Shown: positions 24,907 to 33,974 of the stretch, one piece after another
Layout: every line of letters starts with the position of its first letter
How positions within the stretch are numbered: position 1 is the first letter of the stretch
Assembly: GCA_034678805.1 (NCBI GenBank)
Contig: JAXDBN010000197.1
Coordinates: 1 to 54,888, forward strand
Reading direction: 5' to 3'
Source of the DNA: PHAA01 sp034678805
GTDB lineage: Bacteria; Bacillota; Syntrophomonadia; Syntrophomonadales; Syntrophomonadaceae
Length of the DNA: 54,888 nucleotides
Position numbers and translations under genes: made by a program
Notes under the pieces: generated by a model
Told to the model about the DNA's origin: nothing
The model's database searches: none
Seen by the model: only the letters and a program-made list of their open reading frames with translations

Positions 24907-27342
24907 CTATTCTTCCTTTTCTATCTTAAACCGGGCAACCGCAGCGACGCGGTCACTTTCCGAAGTTTTCATTATTACTACCCCGCGCGAATAGCGTTTT
25001 TGAGTGGAAATATCACTAGCTTCCAACCGGATAATGTTCCCGGCACTGGTCAGGATGACTAGCTCCTCTTCATCAGCAACTATTTTAAAGCCTACTATCG
25101 GACCATTCTTTTTGTCAACATTTATGGTTTTTAAACCTTTTCCTCCACGGTATTGAGTCCGGTACTCTGACAGCGGTGTTTTTTTGCCATAACCGTTTAC
25201 AGTTACCATAAAGACCTCTCCCCCGGGACGGTCTTTATCGATTCCGATCACATAGTCGTCCGAATCCAGGCGTATACCTCTCATTCCAGCCGCGGTTCTT
25301 CCCATGCTTCGGACTCGCTGTTCTTCAAATATAATAGCCTGCCCAAGTGAAGTAACCAACATCACCCGGTCCTTGCCATCGACTCTTATTACACCGACCA
25401 ATTCGTCTCCTTCACTCAAGTTCATGGCGATAATGCCGCTTTTCCTAATATTTGAGAGGTCAGACAGACGTACTTTTTTTACAATGCCTTTCTTAGTGGC
25501 CATAATCAAGTGCCTTCTATCGTCAATAGTGCGTGCTGCCACAATGGTGCTGACCTTTTCTCCTTCTTTCAAATCAAGAAAGTTAACCAGTGCCTGCCCT
25601 TTGGCTTGCCGGGACGATTCTGGGATTTGGTGGGCCTTGGCACAGAAAACTCGGCCTTGGTTGGTAAAGAAAAATATATTGGCTAATACACCAGTAACCA
25701 CTATATCGTGAGCAAAGTCCTCTGCTCTGGTCGTGGTAGAGCTTATACCCTTTCCGCCCCTTTTTTGAGCCTTATAGGTATCCAGCGGCTGTCTTTTAAT
25801 ATAGCCCCGGTGGCTAAGGGTAATAACCACTTCATGGTCCTCGATGAAGTCTTCTTCCTCATAATCCATATTTTCACAGGTTATTTCGGTACGGCGCTTG
25901 TCTCCGTAACGAACCCCTATATCATCCAAATCCTCCTTGACCATGACCAGAATCCTTTCCGGCCTGTTTAGAATATCTTCATAATCAGCAATTTTCAACA
26001 CCAATTCTCGCAGTTCTTCTTCAAGCCGCGCTCGTTCCAAGCCCGTTAGTTGCGCTAATCGCATATCCAAAATAGCATTAGCCTGAATCTCACTTAAATT
26101 AAAGCGGGTTATCAATCCTTGTCGCGCAATCTCCCGGTTTTCTGAGTTTCTTATTAATTCTATTATTTCATCAAGGTTGTCTAAAGCTATCTTAAGCCCT
26201 TCCAGAATATGAAGCCGGTTACGGGCTAGAGTCAAGTCATACTGCGTACGCCTAGTAATGACTTCCTGGCGATGCTGGACATAAGCCTCCATCATTTGCT
26301 TGAGAGTGAGTACCTTGGGTTGCCCGTTTAGCAAGCTAAGCATTATTACCCCAAAGCTGTCTTCCAGCTGGGTATGTCTGTACAGGTTGTTCATTAATAC
26401 GTTTGTGTTAACTTCCCTACGCACTTCAATGACTATTCTAATACCATTGCGATCAGATTCATCTCTTAGGTCCACGATGCCGTCAATTTTTTTATCTCTC
26501 ACTAGGCTGGCTATCTTCTCAACCACGCGGGCTTTATTCACCTGATACGGGATTTCGGAAATAATTATTGCATTACGACCGCCCTTTTTCTCTTCTACTG
26601 AATAGCGGGCCCTGACCTTGATACTCCCCCGCCCAGTTGCATATGCCTGTCTAATGCCGCGACCACCCATAATTCCTGCAGTAGGAAAATCCGGCCCGGG
26701 AATTACCTCCATTAACTCGTCTACAGTCACTTCCGGATTATCTATTACCATCTTGATGGCTTCCACCACTTCACGGAGGTTGTGCGGCGGGATATTGGTA
26801 GCCATACCGACTGCTATTCCAGCGGAACCATTTATCAAAAGGTTGGGTATACGGCTAGGTAAGACCTGGGGCTCTTCTCTTGTGTCATCATAATTGGGGC
26901 GCCAATCCACTGTATCTTTCTCGATATCCCTTAGCATCTCACCAGCTATTCGAGCCATCCGAGATTCAGTATACCTCATGGCCGCAGCTGCATCTCCGTC
27001 TATTGATCCAAAGTTACCATGCCCATCTACTAAAGGATAGCGCATAGAAAAGGGCTGAGCCATTTTAACCATGGTCTGGTATATTGCAGCATCACCATGG
27101 GGGTGGTACTTCCCCATGACCTCCCCAACTATATTAGCGGACTTCTTATGTGGTTTATCATGGGTCATGCCTTGATCATAAAGGGCATATAAAATGCGGC
27201 GGTGAACAGGCTTAAGTCCATCCCGGACATCAGGCAGCGCGCGGGATACAATAACACTCATAGAATATTCCAAGAATGATTTTTTTACTTCTTTCTCTAT
27301 ATCAATCGGTAGTACTTTACTAAATAGGTTCTCCTGTCCCAC
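24907..27342 (-). CDS. gyrA: DNA gyrase subunit A
   Basis: This 811 aa type II topoisomerase subunit breaks and rejoins DNA. The winged-helix domain carries the catalytic Y124 in AMRYTESRMA; the coiled coil and the six-bladed C-terminal pinwheel follow. The GyrA box QKRGGKG is present near 535, marking a gyrase rather than ParC. In the quinolone-determining region the sequence is HGDAAIYQ at 82-89, so the E. coli Ser83 position is Ala85 and the Asp87 position is Gln89. It lies 14 bp downstream of gyrB. Confidence 0.97.
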   Translation of the reverse strand: MGQENLFSKVLPIDIEKEVKKSFLEYSMSVIVSRALPDVRDGLKPVHRRILYALYDQGMTHDKPHKKSANIVGEVMGKYHPHGDAAIYQTMVKMAQPFSMRYPLVDGHGNFGSIDGDAAAAMRYTESRMARIAGEMLRDIEKDTVDWRPNYDDTREEPQVLPSRIPNLLINGSAGIAVGMATNIPPHNLREVVEAIKMVIDNPEVTVDELMEVIPGPDFPTAGIMGGRGIRQAYATGRGSIKVRARYSVEEKKGGRNAIIISEIPYQVNKARVVEKIASLVRDKKIDGIVDLRDESDRNGIRIVIEVRREVNTNVLMNNLYRHTQLEDSFGVIMLSLLNGQPKVLTLKQMMEAYVQHRQEVITRRTQYDLTLARNRLHILEGLKIALDNLDEIIELIRNSENREIARQGLITRFNLSEIQANAILDMRLAQLTGLERARLEEELRELVLKIADYEDILNRPERILVMVKEDLDDIGVRYGDKRRTEITCENMDYEEEDFIEDHEVVITLSHRGYIKRQPLDTYKAQKRGGKGISSTTTRAEDFAHDIVVTGVLANIFFFTNQGRVFCAKAHQIPESSRQAKGQALVNFLDLKEGEKVSTIVAARTIDDRRHLIMATKKGIVKKVRLSDLSNIRKSGIIAMNLSEGDELVGVIRVDGKDRVMLVTSLGQAIIFEEQRVRSMGRTAAGMRGIRLDSDDYVIGIDKDRPGGEVFMVTVNGYGKKTPLSEYRTQYRGGKGLKTINVDKKNGPIVGFKIVADEEELVILTSAGNIIRLEASDISTQKRYSRGVVIMKTSESDRVAAVARFKIEKEE

Positions 27343-27356
27343 AGTATGAATACCTC

Positions 27357-29261
27357 CTATATATCCAGGTTAGCTACATAACGAGCGTTTTCACTGATAA
27401 ACTCACGGCGTGGTTCAACATTATCCCCCATGAGGTTAGAAAAGACTTCGTCAGCCTGAATAGCATCGTCTATAGTTACCTGAAGAATGGTTCGATTATC
27501 GGCGTTCATAGTAGTTGACCATAACTGTTCCGGGTCCATTTCGCCAAGCCCTTTATATCTTTGTATTCCCCATTTTTTATCGGAGTTCTCCACGAATCTA
27601 TTCATTTCCGAATCGTTATAAAAATAATGAATCTCTTTACCTCTCTTTAAACCATACAAAGGTGGTTGGGCAATATACACATACCCATTTTCAATCAGCT
27701 CCCGCATATAACGATAGAAAAAGGTTAGCAATAAGATTCTGATGTGTGCTCCATCTACATCCGCGTCAGTCATTATAAAGAGCTTATGATACCTGGCTTT
27801 CTTGATATCAAAATCCTCCCCTATCCCGGTACCGATAGCCGTAATCAGGTTGCGGATTTCCTCGCTGGATAACACTCTGTCGAGACGTGATTTTTCGACA
27901 TTCAAGATCTTTCCCCGCAAGGGTAGAATTGCCTGATAAGTGCGATCCCGACCCTGTTTGGCGGATCCTCCTGCAGAATCTCCTTCTACAATAAACAGCT
28001 CTGATTGGGCAGGGTTCCGATTGCTACAATCTGCGAGTTTTCCTGGTAATGCAGTAGATTCAAGAGCGCTTTTTCGGCGCGTCAATTCGCGGGCTTTACG
28101 GGCTGCTTCCCGAGCACGGCGGGCAGATATAGCTTTTTCCAGTATCCTTTTAGCCGTTGCCGGATATTCGCTTAAATAGTCTTCGACGCTTTCATAAACA
28201 GCCGCATCTACCACACCTCTTATATAGGTATTTCCCAGCTTGGTCTTGGTTTGTCCTTCGAACTGGGGATCTTTGACCAGTACCGATATTATTGCTGCTA
28301 CACCTTCCCTAATATCCTCCCCAGCCAGGTTAGCATCATTTTCTTTCAGAATATTATTCCTTTTGGCATAGTCATTGATAACCCGTGTCAGAGCGTTTTT
28401 GAAGCCGATTTCATGCGTTCCGCCTTCCTGGGTGCGTATATTATTGGCAAAAGAATAAATATTTTCGCTGTAACCGTTATTATATTGAATGGCTACTTTT
28501 ACTACTACATCATCCTTTTTGGTCTCAAAATAGATGGGCTCCTGATTTACTGTTTCTTTGCTCTTGTTGATATAACCCACAAAATCTTTTAAGCCAGTTG
28601 ATTTGAATTCTTTTTGGTATAGTTCCTCTTCCCTAGTATCCGCAAACGTAATATGCAGTCCCTGATTAAGATAGGCCAATTCCCGTAGTCTCTGGACCAG
28701 GATGTCCCTTTCAAAAACCGTTTCCTCAAAAATGTCCGGATCAGGATAAAATTTTATTGACGTCCCGGTTGACTCTGTATCACCTAACACTAACAGGGCA
28801 GTTGCCGGTTTGCCTCTTTCATAGTCCTGGCGATATATATGGCCATCCCTCTTAACCACTACTTCCATCCTAGATGATAAGGCGTTAACCACCGATAGCC
28901 CAACTCCGTGCAGTCCGCCCGAAATTGTATAACCGCTGCCTCCAAACTTGCCTCCCGAATGCAATGTGGTAAGTATGACTTCTATAGCCGGTATTCCCAT
29001 TTGGGGGTGAATATCGACGGGTATACCTCTACCATTGTCTGAGACGGTTACGCTGTTATCTACATTGATTACCACATCGATTTTGTCGCAATTTCCACCA
29101 ACGGCTTCGTCTATACTATTGTCGACAATTTCAAAGACCAAGTGGTGTAAACCTTTTGGTCCAGTCGAACCTATATACATTCCGGGCCGCATTCTTACCG
29201 CTTCCAGTCCCTCCAGCACCTGAATGTCCGAAGCGTTATAACCATTTTCTGGTCTATTCAC
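27357..29261 (-). CDS. gyrB: DNA gyrase subunit B
   Basis: GyrB hydrolyses ATP to drive negative supercoiling. The 634 aa protein has the GHKL ATPase domain (FEIVDNSIDEAVGG, DNGRGIPVD, GLHGVGLSVVNALS), a transducer domain, and a TOPRIM domain with EGDSAGGSAKQGRDR and the metal site DADVDGAHIR. The tail ends with RREFISENARYV. The length lacks the extra insertion of Gram-negative GyrB. The stop is 14 bp before gyrA, and remB ends 3 bp before its start codon, as in the Bacillus recF-yaaB-gyrB-gyrA operon. Confidence 0.98.
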   Translation of the reverse strand: MNRPENGYNASDIQVLEGLEAVRMRPGMYIGSTGPKGLHHLVFEIVDNSIDEAVGGNCDKIDVVINVDNSVTVSDNGRGIPVDIHPQMGIPAIEVILTTLHSGGKFGGSGYTISGGLHGVGLSVVNALSSRMEVVVKRDGHIYRQDYERGKPATALLVLGDTESTGTSIKFYPDPDIFEETVFERDILVQRLRELAYLNQGLHITFADTREEELYQKEFKSTGLKDFVGYINKSKETVNQEPIYFETKKDDVVVKVAIQYNNGYSENIYSFANNIRTQEGGTHEIGFKNALTRVINDYAKRNNILKENDANLAGEDIREGVAAIISVLVKDPQFEGQTKTKLGNTYIRGVVDAAVYESVEDYLSEYPATAKRILEKAISARRAREAARKARELTRRKSALESTALPGKLADCSNRNPAQSELFIVEGDSAGGSAKQGRDRTYQAILPLRGKILNVEKSRLDRVLSSEEIRNLITAIGTGIGEDFDIKKARYHKLFIMTDADVDGAHIRILLLTFFYRYMRELIENGYVYIAQPPLYGLKRGKEIHYFYNDSEMNRFVENSDKKWGIQRYKGLGEMDPEQLWSTTMNADNRTILQVTIDDAIQADEVFSNLMGDNVEPRREFISENARYVANLDI

Positions 29262-29264
29262 TGA

Positions 29265-29513
29265 TTAAACCTCCTTGAGGAATTGAATTGCCCTTTTAAA
29301 AAGGGTGGTTGAGGATATGGGTGATAGGTACTGACAGTTGTCACAAAATACCATCGCTTTCTTCTTATCATTACTTATGATGCGTAAGGTCTTGTCTATT
29401 TTGGCATCTTCGATCAATTGTTTTAAGTCGGCAGAAACAGGTTCTTCCAAGTTTACAATTGCTATAATTTTTTCCCCAGAAATAATGGTGTCATCACCCA
29501 AATGTAAATACAC
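29265..29513 (-). CDS. remB: RemB-like (YaaB, DUF370) small regulator
   Basis: I read an 82 aa protein from GTG 29513 (VYLHLGDDTIISGEKIIAIVNLE...), preceded by AAAGGAGAAC. The longer ATG frame to 29585 runs into recF and has no binding site. The sequence YLHLGDD at the start and LSPISSTTLFKRA at the end match the YaaB/RemB family found between recF and gyrB. In Bacillus RemB acts with RemA in control of matrix genes; its role in Clostridia is unknown. It starts 1 nt after the recF stop codon. Confidence 0.85.
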   Translation of the reverse strand: MYLHLGDDTIISGEKIIAIVNLEEPVSADLKQLIEDAKIDKTLRIISNDKKKAMVFCDNCQYLSPISSTTLFKRAIQFLKEV

Positions 29514-29514
29514 T

Positions 29515-30618
29515 TCAGTTCTCCTTTCTCTCCAACCGACCGCCTTCAACCCGGTAATGAGAGCAGCCATAATCGTCATGAGCATCCATACTCACGGTGG
29601 TTAAAAACGTCTGAAAATCAGCTTCTCTTAAATACTTAACCAACTTAGTTCTTTTATTTCCATCTAATTCGGAAAAAACGTCATCTAGTAATAGTACTGG
29701 ATAATAGCCTTTGACTCTTTGAAAAGCATATAACTCAGCTAATTTCAAACTAATAGATAGATTACGCTGTTGTCCTTGAGATGCAAATATTTGGGCCGCC
29801 CGGCCTTCATAATAAACGTTCAAATCATCTAGATGTGGACCAACCATAGTCCTTCTTCTTTGTGTTTCTTCATTCAGATTTTCATAGATATGTTTGTGCA
29901 TTGCGGTTTGTAATATTTCCATATTGATTTTATCATTCTCTATCGCAAAAGACAGAGCGTATTTGATTCTCATCTCTTTTTGGGAGTCATTAATCATTCC
30001 AAAAATCGATCGGCTTATTTCTTCTAATAGCCCAATAAAATTGATACGTTGGATTATTAACCGAACGGCGTTCTCCACAAAAAGATCGTTAATTATTTTA
30101 AATGATCTTCCTGCAGTTTGCTCCCTTTTTAGAAAAATATTCCTTTTACTAAGTGTGTTGTAATAGTTCTCTAAATTGTAGATGTACTCATTAGAAACCT
30201 GTTTAAGACAAAAATCTAAAAAGGCTCTCCTCTTCGATGGAGAACCTTTAATCAGAAAAAGATCATCCGGTGTAAAAATTACTACTCTAATTCGATCCTG
30301 ATTATTGTGATTGCTTTTTTTTTGGTTGACTTGAAACAACTTGCTGCCATTTATTGAATATTGAAGGACGGTATCGATACGTCGATCAAATATCCCATAT
30401 TCTGCTTCCAAATAATAACTGCCGCAATCATATTTTGCCAGATTGGTATCGGTGGAACGACGAAATGAACTTCCGGTAGCCAGTACAAAAATACTTTCTA
30501 ATAAATTAGTTTTACCCTGGCCATTTTCTCCTGTAAATATATTCAAGCCATTGTAAGGCTCCAAATCCATCCTAGCAATATTGCGAAAGTTTCTAATTTT
30601 CAGCTTGTATATTTTCAA
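29515..30618 (-). CDS. recF: DNA repair protein RecF
   Basis: RecF, with RecO and RecR, loads RecA at gapped DNA. The 367 aa SMC-like ATPase has Walker A GENGQGKTNLLESIF at 32-46, the signature stretch VFASQGQQRNLSISLKLAE-type (FASQGQQRNLSISLK here), and Walker B YPVLLLDDVFSELD. It is 15 bp downstream of dnaN. The small S4-domain gene yaaA that separates dnaN and recF in Bacillus is absent. Confidence 0.96.
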   Translation of the reverse strand: MKIYKLKIRNFRNIARMDLEPYNGLNIFTGENGQGKTNLLESIFVLATGSSFRRSTDTNLAKYDCGSYYLEAEYGIFDRRIDTVLQYSINGSKLFQVNQKKSNHNNQDRIRVVIFTPDDLFLIKGSPSKRRAFLDFCLKQVSNEYIYNLENYYNTLSKRNIFLKREQTAGRSFKIINDLFVENAVRLIIQRINFIGLLEEISRSIFGMINDSQKEMRIKYALSFAIENDKINMEILQTAMHKHIYENLNEETQRRRTMVGPHLDDLNVYYEGRAAQIFASQGQQRNLSISLKLAELYAFQRVKGYYPVLLLDDVFSELDGNKRTKLVKYLREADFQTFLTTVSMDAHDDYGCSHYRVEGGRLERKEN

Positions 30619-30633
30619 AGGTTTTTTCCTTCG

Positions 30634-31773
30634 TTAGTTGTTAGTTCGCATTGGCACGAGGATATATAAGTAATTCTCTTTCTCCGGATTCCTAATAAGA
30701 GCTGGGCTTAATGGTCCTGACAATTTTATAAGAATAGTATCGCACTCTGTTTCAAACATTTTAACCGCATCCAGAAAGTAATTAGTGTTAAAAGCTATCT
30801 TAATACCTTTTTCCCCTTCTATAACAATATCATCTATAACCTCACAAATTTCTCCCATGCTTTCTGAATTAGAGGTTAATTCTACCTCATCATCTTTCAG
30901 ATTAAACTGCACATGTTGAATCTGAAACTTGTCATCTGTTGGCAAGATTTTAGCTCGACCTAAACTGGATGCTAATATAGCAGTTTTAATATTTAAATCG
31001 CTTATAAAAGAAGATGGGATAACATTTTCATAATTAGGGTATTGTCCCTCAATTAAACGTGATAATAGTATAAATCCTTCTTTATAAAAAATTACATTGT
31101 TTTCTGACATACCTATATTTATTTCTTCTGGACCATCCTCTAAAAATCTCAATAATTCGTTAACGGTTCTAATCGGGATGACAAATTTTATTGGTTCTAC
31201 ATCATCTTTAGAAAGAGTATATGTATAGTAGCCCATCCTGTGAGTATCAGAGGCTACTATTCTGAGGGTACCATCGCCAATACAATCAAATAATACACCG
31301 GTGAACACTTGGCGGAAATGATTTACTGCTGTTGCAAAGGCGGTTTTTTTCAGTCCTTCCTTCAATATATCCTGTGGTATAGAAAAAACCGATTCCATCT
31401 TACCTATTGGTAAGTCCGGATAATCTTTTTCTTGATAGATGTTTAGGCGGCTCGAGGAACGGCCATAGCTTATGACTAATTTGGATACTTCAGGTTCTAA
31501 TTTAAACGAAATGATAGTATCTGGCAGTAACTTAATAAAATCAGCAAAATAATTCGCATTTACTAATACACTACCTTCCTCGACTATATCTACATTGGAT
31601 GTTGTTGCTTTGATGCCTATCTCCATATCAGTCGCAGTCATAGTTAAACCCTTGTCACGGCTAATATTTATATGTAAACCAGATAAAATGGGAATAGTAC
31701 TACGACTGGCAGCAGCGCGGTGAACCAAAGCTGTTAGAGTAGTAATTTCTTTCTTTTCGATATTAAACTTCAT
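30634..31773 (-). CDS. dnaN: DNA polymerase III beta subunit (sliding clamp)
   Basis: This 379 aa clamp is built of three repeated domains, beginning MKFNIEKKEITTLTALVHRAA. Blocks include ATDMEIGIKAT, RMGYYTYTL and the C-terminal YLYILVPMRTN, equivalent to the MPMR clamp-protein groove. I chose ATG 31773 over GTG 31776 because GGAGGT then sits 5 nt rather than 2 nt upstream. The dimer forms a ring on DNA that tethers polymerase. It lies 140 bp downstream of dnaA, separated by the putative origin-unwinding region. Confidence 0.97.
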   Translation of the reverse strand: MKFNIEKKEITTLTALVHRAAASRSTIPILSGLHINISRDKGLTMTATDMEIGIKATTSNVDIVEEGSVLVNANYFADFIKLLPDTIISFKLEPEVSKLVISYGRSSSRLNIYQEKDYPDLPIGKMESVFSIPQDILKEGLKKTAFATAVNHFRQVFTGVLFDCIGDGTLRIVASDTHRMGYYTYTLSKDDVEPIKFVIPIRTVNELLRFLEDGPEEINIGMSENNVIFYKEGFILLSRLIEGQYPNYENVIPSSFISDLNIKTAILASSLGRAKILPTDDKFQIQHVQFNLKDDEVELTSNSESMGEICEVIDDIVIEGEKGIKIAFNTNYFLDAVKMFETECDTILIKLSGPLSPALIRNPEKENYLYILVPMRTNN

Positions 31774-31913
31774 CACTGACCTCCTTATTATTATTTATTT
31801 TTAAACAGTTAACCGTAATAGGAGTAGTACTGTTAAAACTGTGTATAAAGTTCGACAAGACCCGCCATGATTCATACGGTAAGGGTGGACAAGACTGTTA
31901 ATATAATTGCCTT
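31774..31913. other. Putative oriC unwinding region (dnaA-dnaN intergenic)
   Basis: In the dnaA-to-dnaN direction (minus strand) this 140 bp stretch holds a relaxed DnaA-box-like GTGGACAA complement (31884-31892, two mismatches) and an exact box TTATACACA (31840-31848). A run of trinucleotides, TACTACTCCTATTAC, resembling DnaA-trio elements lies near 31815-31830. An AT-rich tract follows at 31786-31805. That is the order expected of a Firmicute DNA-unwinding element downstream of dnaA. Confidence 0.65.
31840..31848 (-). other. DnaA box TTATACACA
   Basis: Exact match to TTATNCACA on the minus strand, between dnaA and dnaN. It is the only strict match I found in the two intergenic regions flanking dnaA. 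Confidence 0.75.
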
Positions 31914-33224
31914 TTACATAACAAAACTAGGGTCTAGCTGTTTACATATCTTTTCTAATGTCACCGACAGAGATTGGTCGAAAGCTGCCTCTTTTTCTAT
32001 TTTCTCAACTCCATGCATGACCGTGGTATGATCACGTCCACCAAATTGATCACCTATCAAAGGGAAAGAGGCATCCGTCATCTTGCGGCATATGAACATC
32101 GCAATATGACGGGGATACACTAATTGTTTGTTTCTTTTTTTTGAGAGTAATTCATTCAAATTAATGCCGTAGTGTTTACATACTTCTTTTTGAATGCATT
32201 CAATGGTTATCTTTTTGGGTTGAGGTGGCGGCATAATATCTTTTAGTGCTTCTGTAGCCGTTTCCATACTCAGTTCCAGATTGTTTATGGTTGCGTAGGC
32301 TACCAAGCGTACTAAAGCTCCCTCTAACTCTCTAATATTAGAATCGATATTGTTGGCGATATAATCTAAAATTTCCATAGGAATATTTAATTCATCATTA
32401 CTGGCTTTTTTGCGCAATATAGCTATACGAGTTTCCAAGTCAGGTATTTGTATATCGGTAATCAGTCCCCATTCAAATCGTGAACGAAGTCGGTCTTCCA
32501 AGGTAGGAATATTCTTAGGAGGACGGTCACTAGATATAACGACCTGTTTATTGTTTTCATATAGGGTGTTGAAAGTGTGGAAAAACTCTTCCTGGGTTCT
32601 CTCCTTACCTGCTAAGAACTGAATATCGTCTATGAGTAAAACGTCAACATTCCTATATTTATTACGGAAAGCTTGAGTACTGTCGTCTCTAATCGCGCTG
32701 ATGATTTCATTTGTAAACTGCTCGGAGGATACGTAAACTACTGAGTATGAGGGACGGTTTTCAATAATCCGGTGGGCAATGGCCTGCATCAAATGAGTTT
32801 TTCCCAGTCCGACTCCACCATATATAAACAAAGGGTTATAGGCCCGGGCGGGAGCCTCCCCTACAGCATAGCAAGCGGCATGGGCAAAGCGATTGCTATT
32901 GCCAACCACAAAGGTACTAAAGGTATATTTGGGATTAAGCGGTGAAATAAAACCATCTTTCTCTACTAGGGGCTCAGTGATTAGAACTAGTGAAACATCT
33001 TTTTTGCTGATCTCAAGGAACTTTTTTTGGAGCTGTTCCAAATAGCGTGATTCTATCCATTCTCGGGTAAGAGCGTTAGGAACCATTATGTATAGTTTAT
33101 CGTTTCGAAACGTGTTATAGGCAACCCCTGCAAACCAGATATCAAAACTAGTGGTACCGATTTCTTTGCGGAAGGCTTGCAGTACTTCTTCAAACAAAGA
33201 CTCAAAGTTTATATCTCGGGACAT
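31914..33224 (-). CDS. dnaA: Chromosomal replication initiator DnaA
   Basis: DnaA binds DnaA boxes and opens oriC. The 436 aa protein begins MSRDINFESLFEEVLQAF (domain I). The AAA+ domain has NPLFIYGGVGLGKTHLMQAI (Walker A) and VLLIDDIQFLAGK (Walker B). The C-terminal domain IV has the DnaA signature GGRDHTTVMHGVEKIE. I used ATG 33224, with CAGGAGG 6 nt upstream; a frame extends to 33365 but covers the leader. It is transcribed divergently from rpmH. Confidence 0.97.
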   Translation of the reverse strand: MSRDINFESLFEEVLQAFRKEIGTTSFDIWFAGVAYNTFRNDKLYIMVPNALTREWIESRYLEQLQKKFLEISKKDVSLVLITEPLVEKDGFISPLNPKYTFSTFVVGNSNRFAHAACYAVGEAPARAYNPLFIYGGVGLGKTHLMQAIAHRIIENRPSYSVVYVSSEQFTNEIISAIRDDSTQAFRNKYRNVDVLLIDDIQFLAGKERTQEEFFHTFNTLYENNKQVVISSDRPPKNIPTLEDRLRSRFEWGLITDIQIPDLETRIAILRKKASNDELNIPMEILDYIANNIDSNIRELEGALVRLVAYATINNLELSMETATEALKDIMPPPQPKKITIECIQKEVCKHYGINLNELLSKKRNKQLVYPRHIAMFICRKMTDASFPLIGDQFGGRDHTTVMHGVEKIEKEAAFDQSLSVTLEKICKQLDPSFVM

Positions 33225-33272
33225 AGAGTGCCTCCTGCTTAGTGTGGAATCAATGTGGAGAAACATAAAACG

Positions 33273-33317
33273 GGCTTGGAACGAGCTCTTCGGACAGTAA
33301 TAACGAGTTTCCAAGCC
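33273..33317 (-). other. Inverted repeat in the dnaA leader
   Basis: GGCTTGGA (33273-33280) pairs with TCCAAGCC (33310-33317) across a 29 nt loop, within the dnaA 5' leader. A one-mismatch DnaA box (TGTGGAGAA, 33254-33262) lies next to it, which could support autoregulation. Confidence 0.4.
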
Positions 33318-33335
33318 AACGCTGAAAACGGCATC

Positions 33336-33365
33336 AATATATATAGTAGCAGATTTTAGGTACAA
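33336..33365 (-). promoter_or_regulatory. Candidate dnaA promoter
   Basis: On the minus strand TTGTAC (33360-33365) is followed after 16-18 bp by TATATA/TATATT (33336-33343). The overlapping -10 choices make the exact start uncertain. Confidence 0.5.
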
Positions 33366-33393
33366 TTTGAAGTATTTAGAAATACAGTGTTTC

Positions 33394-33423
33394 TTGACAT
33401 GCTGTCCGTGTTAAAAATATAAT
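33394..33423 (+). promoter_or_regulatory. rpmH promoter
   Basis: TTGACA (33394-33399), an 18 bp spacer and TATAAT (33418-33423) form a consensus sigma-A promoter, 35 bp upstream of the rpmH start codon and divergent from dnaA. Confidence 0.85.
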
Positions 33424-33458
33424 AATAGGTACTGGAAAAATTAAGGGGGCACTAATCA

Positions 33459-33593
33459 ATGAAGAGAACCTACCAACCTAAAAAGAGACAGCGTAAAAGA
33501 GTACACGGATTCAGAAAAAGAATGGCAACTGCAGGCGGAAGAAAAGTAATTGCTATGCGAAGATTAAAAGGCAGGAAGAAACTCACTGCATAG
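33459..33593 (+). CDS. rpmH: Ribosomal protein bL34
   Basis: This 44 aa, very basic ribosomal protein is too short for most gene tracks. It reads MKRTYQPKKRQRKRVHGFRK then RMATAGGRKVIAMRRLKGRK, matching the bL34 family end to end. TTAAGGGGGC lies upstream of ATG 33459. It heads the plus-strand operon rpmH-rnpA-yidD-yidC-jag, with a hairpin immediately at its stop codon. Confidence 0.97.
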   Translation: MKRTYQPKKRQRKRVHGFRKRMATAGGRKVIAMRRLKGRKKLTA

Positions 33594-33610
33594 GTCGTTA
33601 TCACGACCTA
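33591..33610 (+). terminator. Hairpin at the rpmH stop, possible attenuator
   Basis: TAGGTCGT and ACGACCTA form an 8 bp perfect stem with a 4 nt loop, starting at the rpmH stop codon and followed by TTATTTTA. It may reduce read-through into rnpA or mark an RNA processing site. Confidence 0.6.
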
Positions 33611-33638
33611 TTATTTTACGTCAACCGAAGGATTTCTT

Positions 33639-33974
33639 ATGCTGCATAAAGACAGGAGAATAAACCAAGGCTGGCAATATAGATTTATATATAGAAATGG
33701 CCGAAGGGTAACGGGGAAATACCTCATATTATTTGTTAATAGCAATCAGATCCAAGGAAATCGATTTGGAATAGTGACCTCAAAAAGAATAGGCAATGCA
33801 GTGGTAAGAAATCGAGCCAAAAGGCTGATACGTGAAGTAATCAGAAGTAACCTGACTGGACTTCCACAAGGCTATGATTTGGTGATAGTCGCCCGGCATA
33901 ACATTAACGAGGCTGCTTATGAACAAATAGAAAGAGAGTTCCTGCGACTGATAAGGAAGGCCGTAAGTAAGTGA
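33639..33974 (+). CDS. rnpA: Ribonuclease P protein component
   Basis: This 111 aa basic protein binds the RNase P RNA and helps 5' maturation of tRNA precursors. It contains the RNR signature region as GIVTSKRIGNAVVRNRAKRLIREVIR (near 47-72), preceded by FRFIYRNGRRVTGKYL-type sequence. The start has GAAGGATTTCTT upstream. Its end overlaps yidD by 4 bp. The rpmH-rnpA pairing is nearly universal in bacteria. Confidence 0.96.
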   Translation: MLHKDRRINQGWQYRFIYRNGRRVTGKYLILFVNSNQIQGNRFGIVTSKRIGNAVVRNRAKRLIREVIRSNLTGLPQGYDLVIVARHNINEAAYEQIEREFLRLIRKAVSK

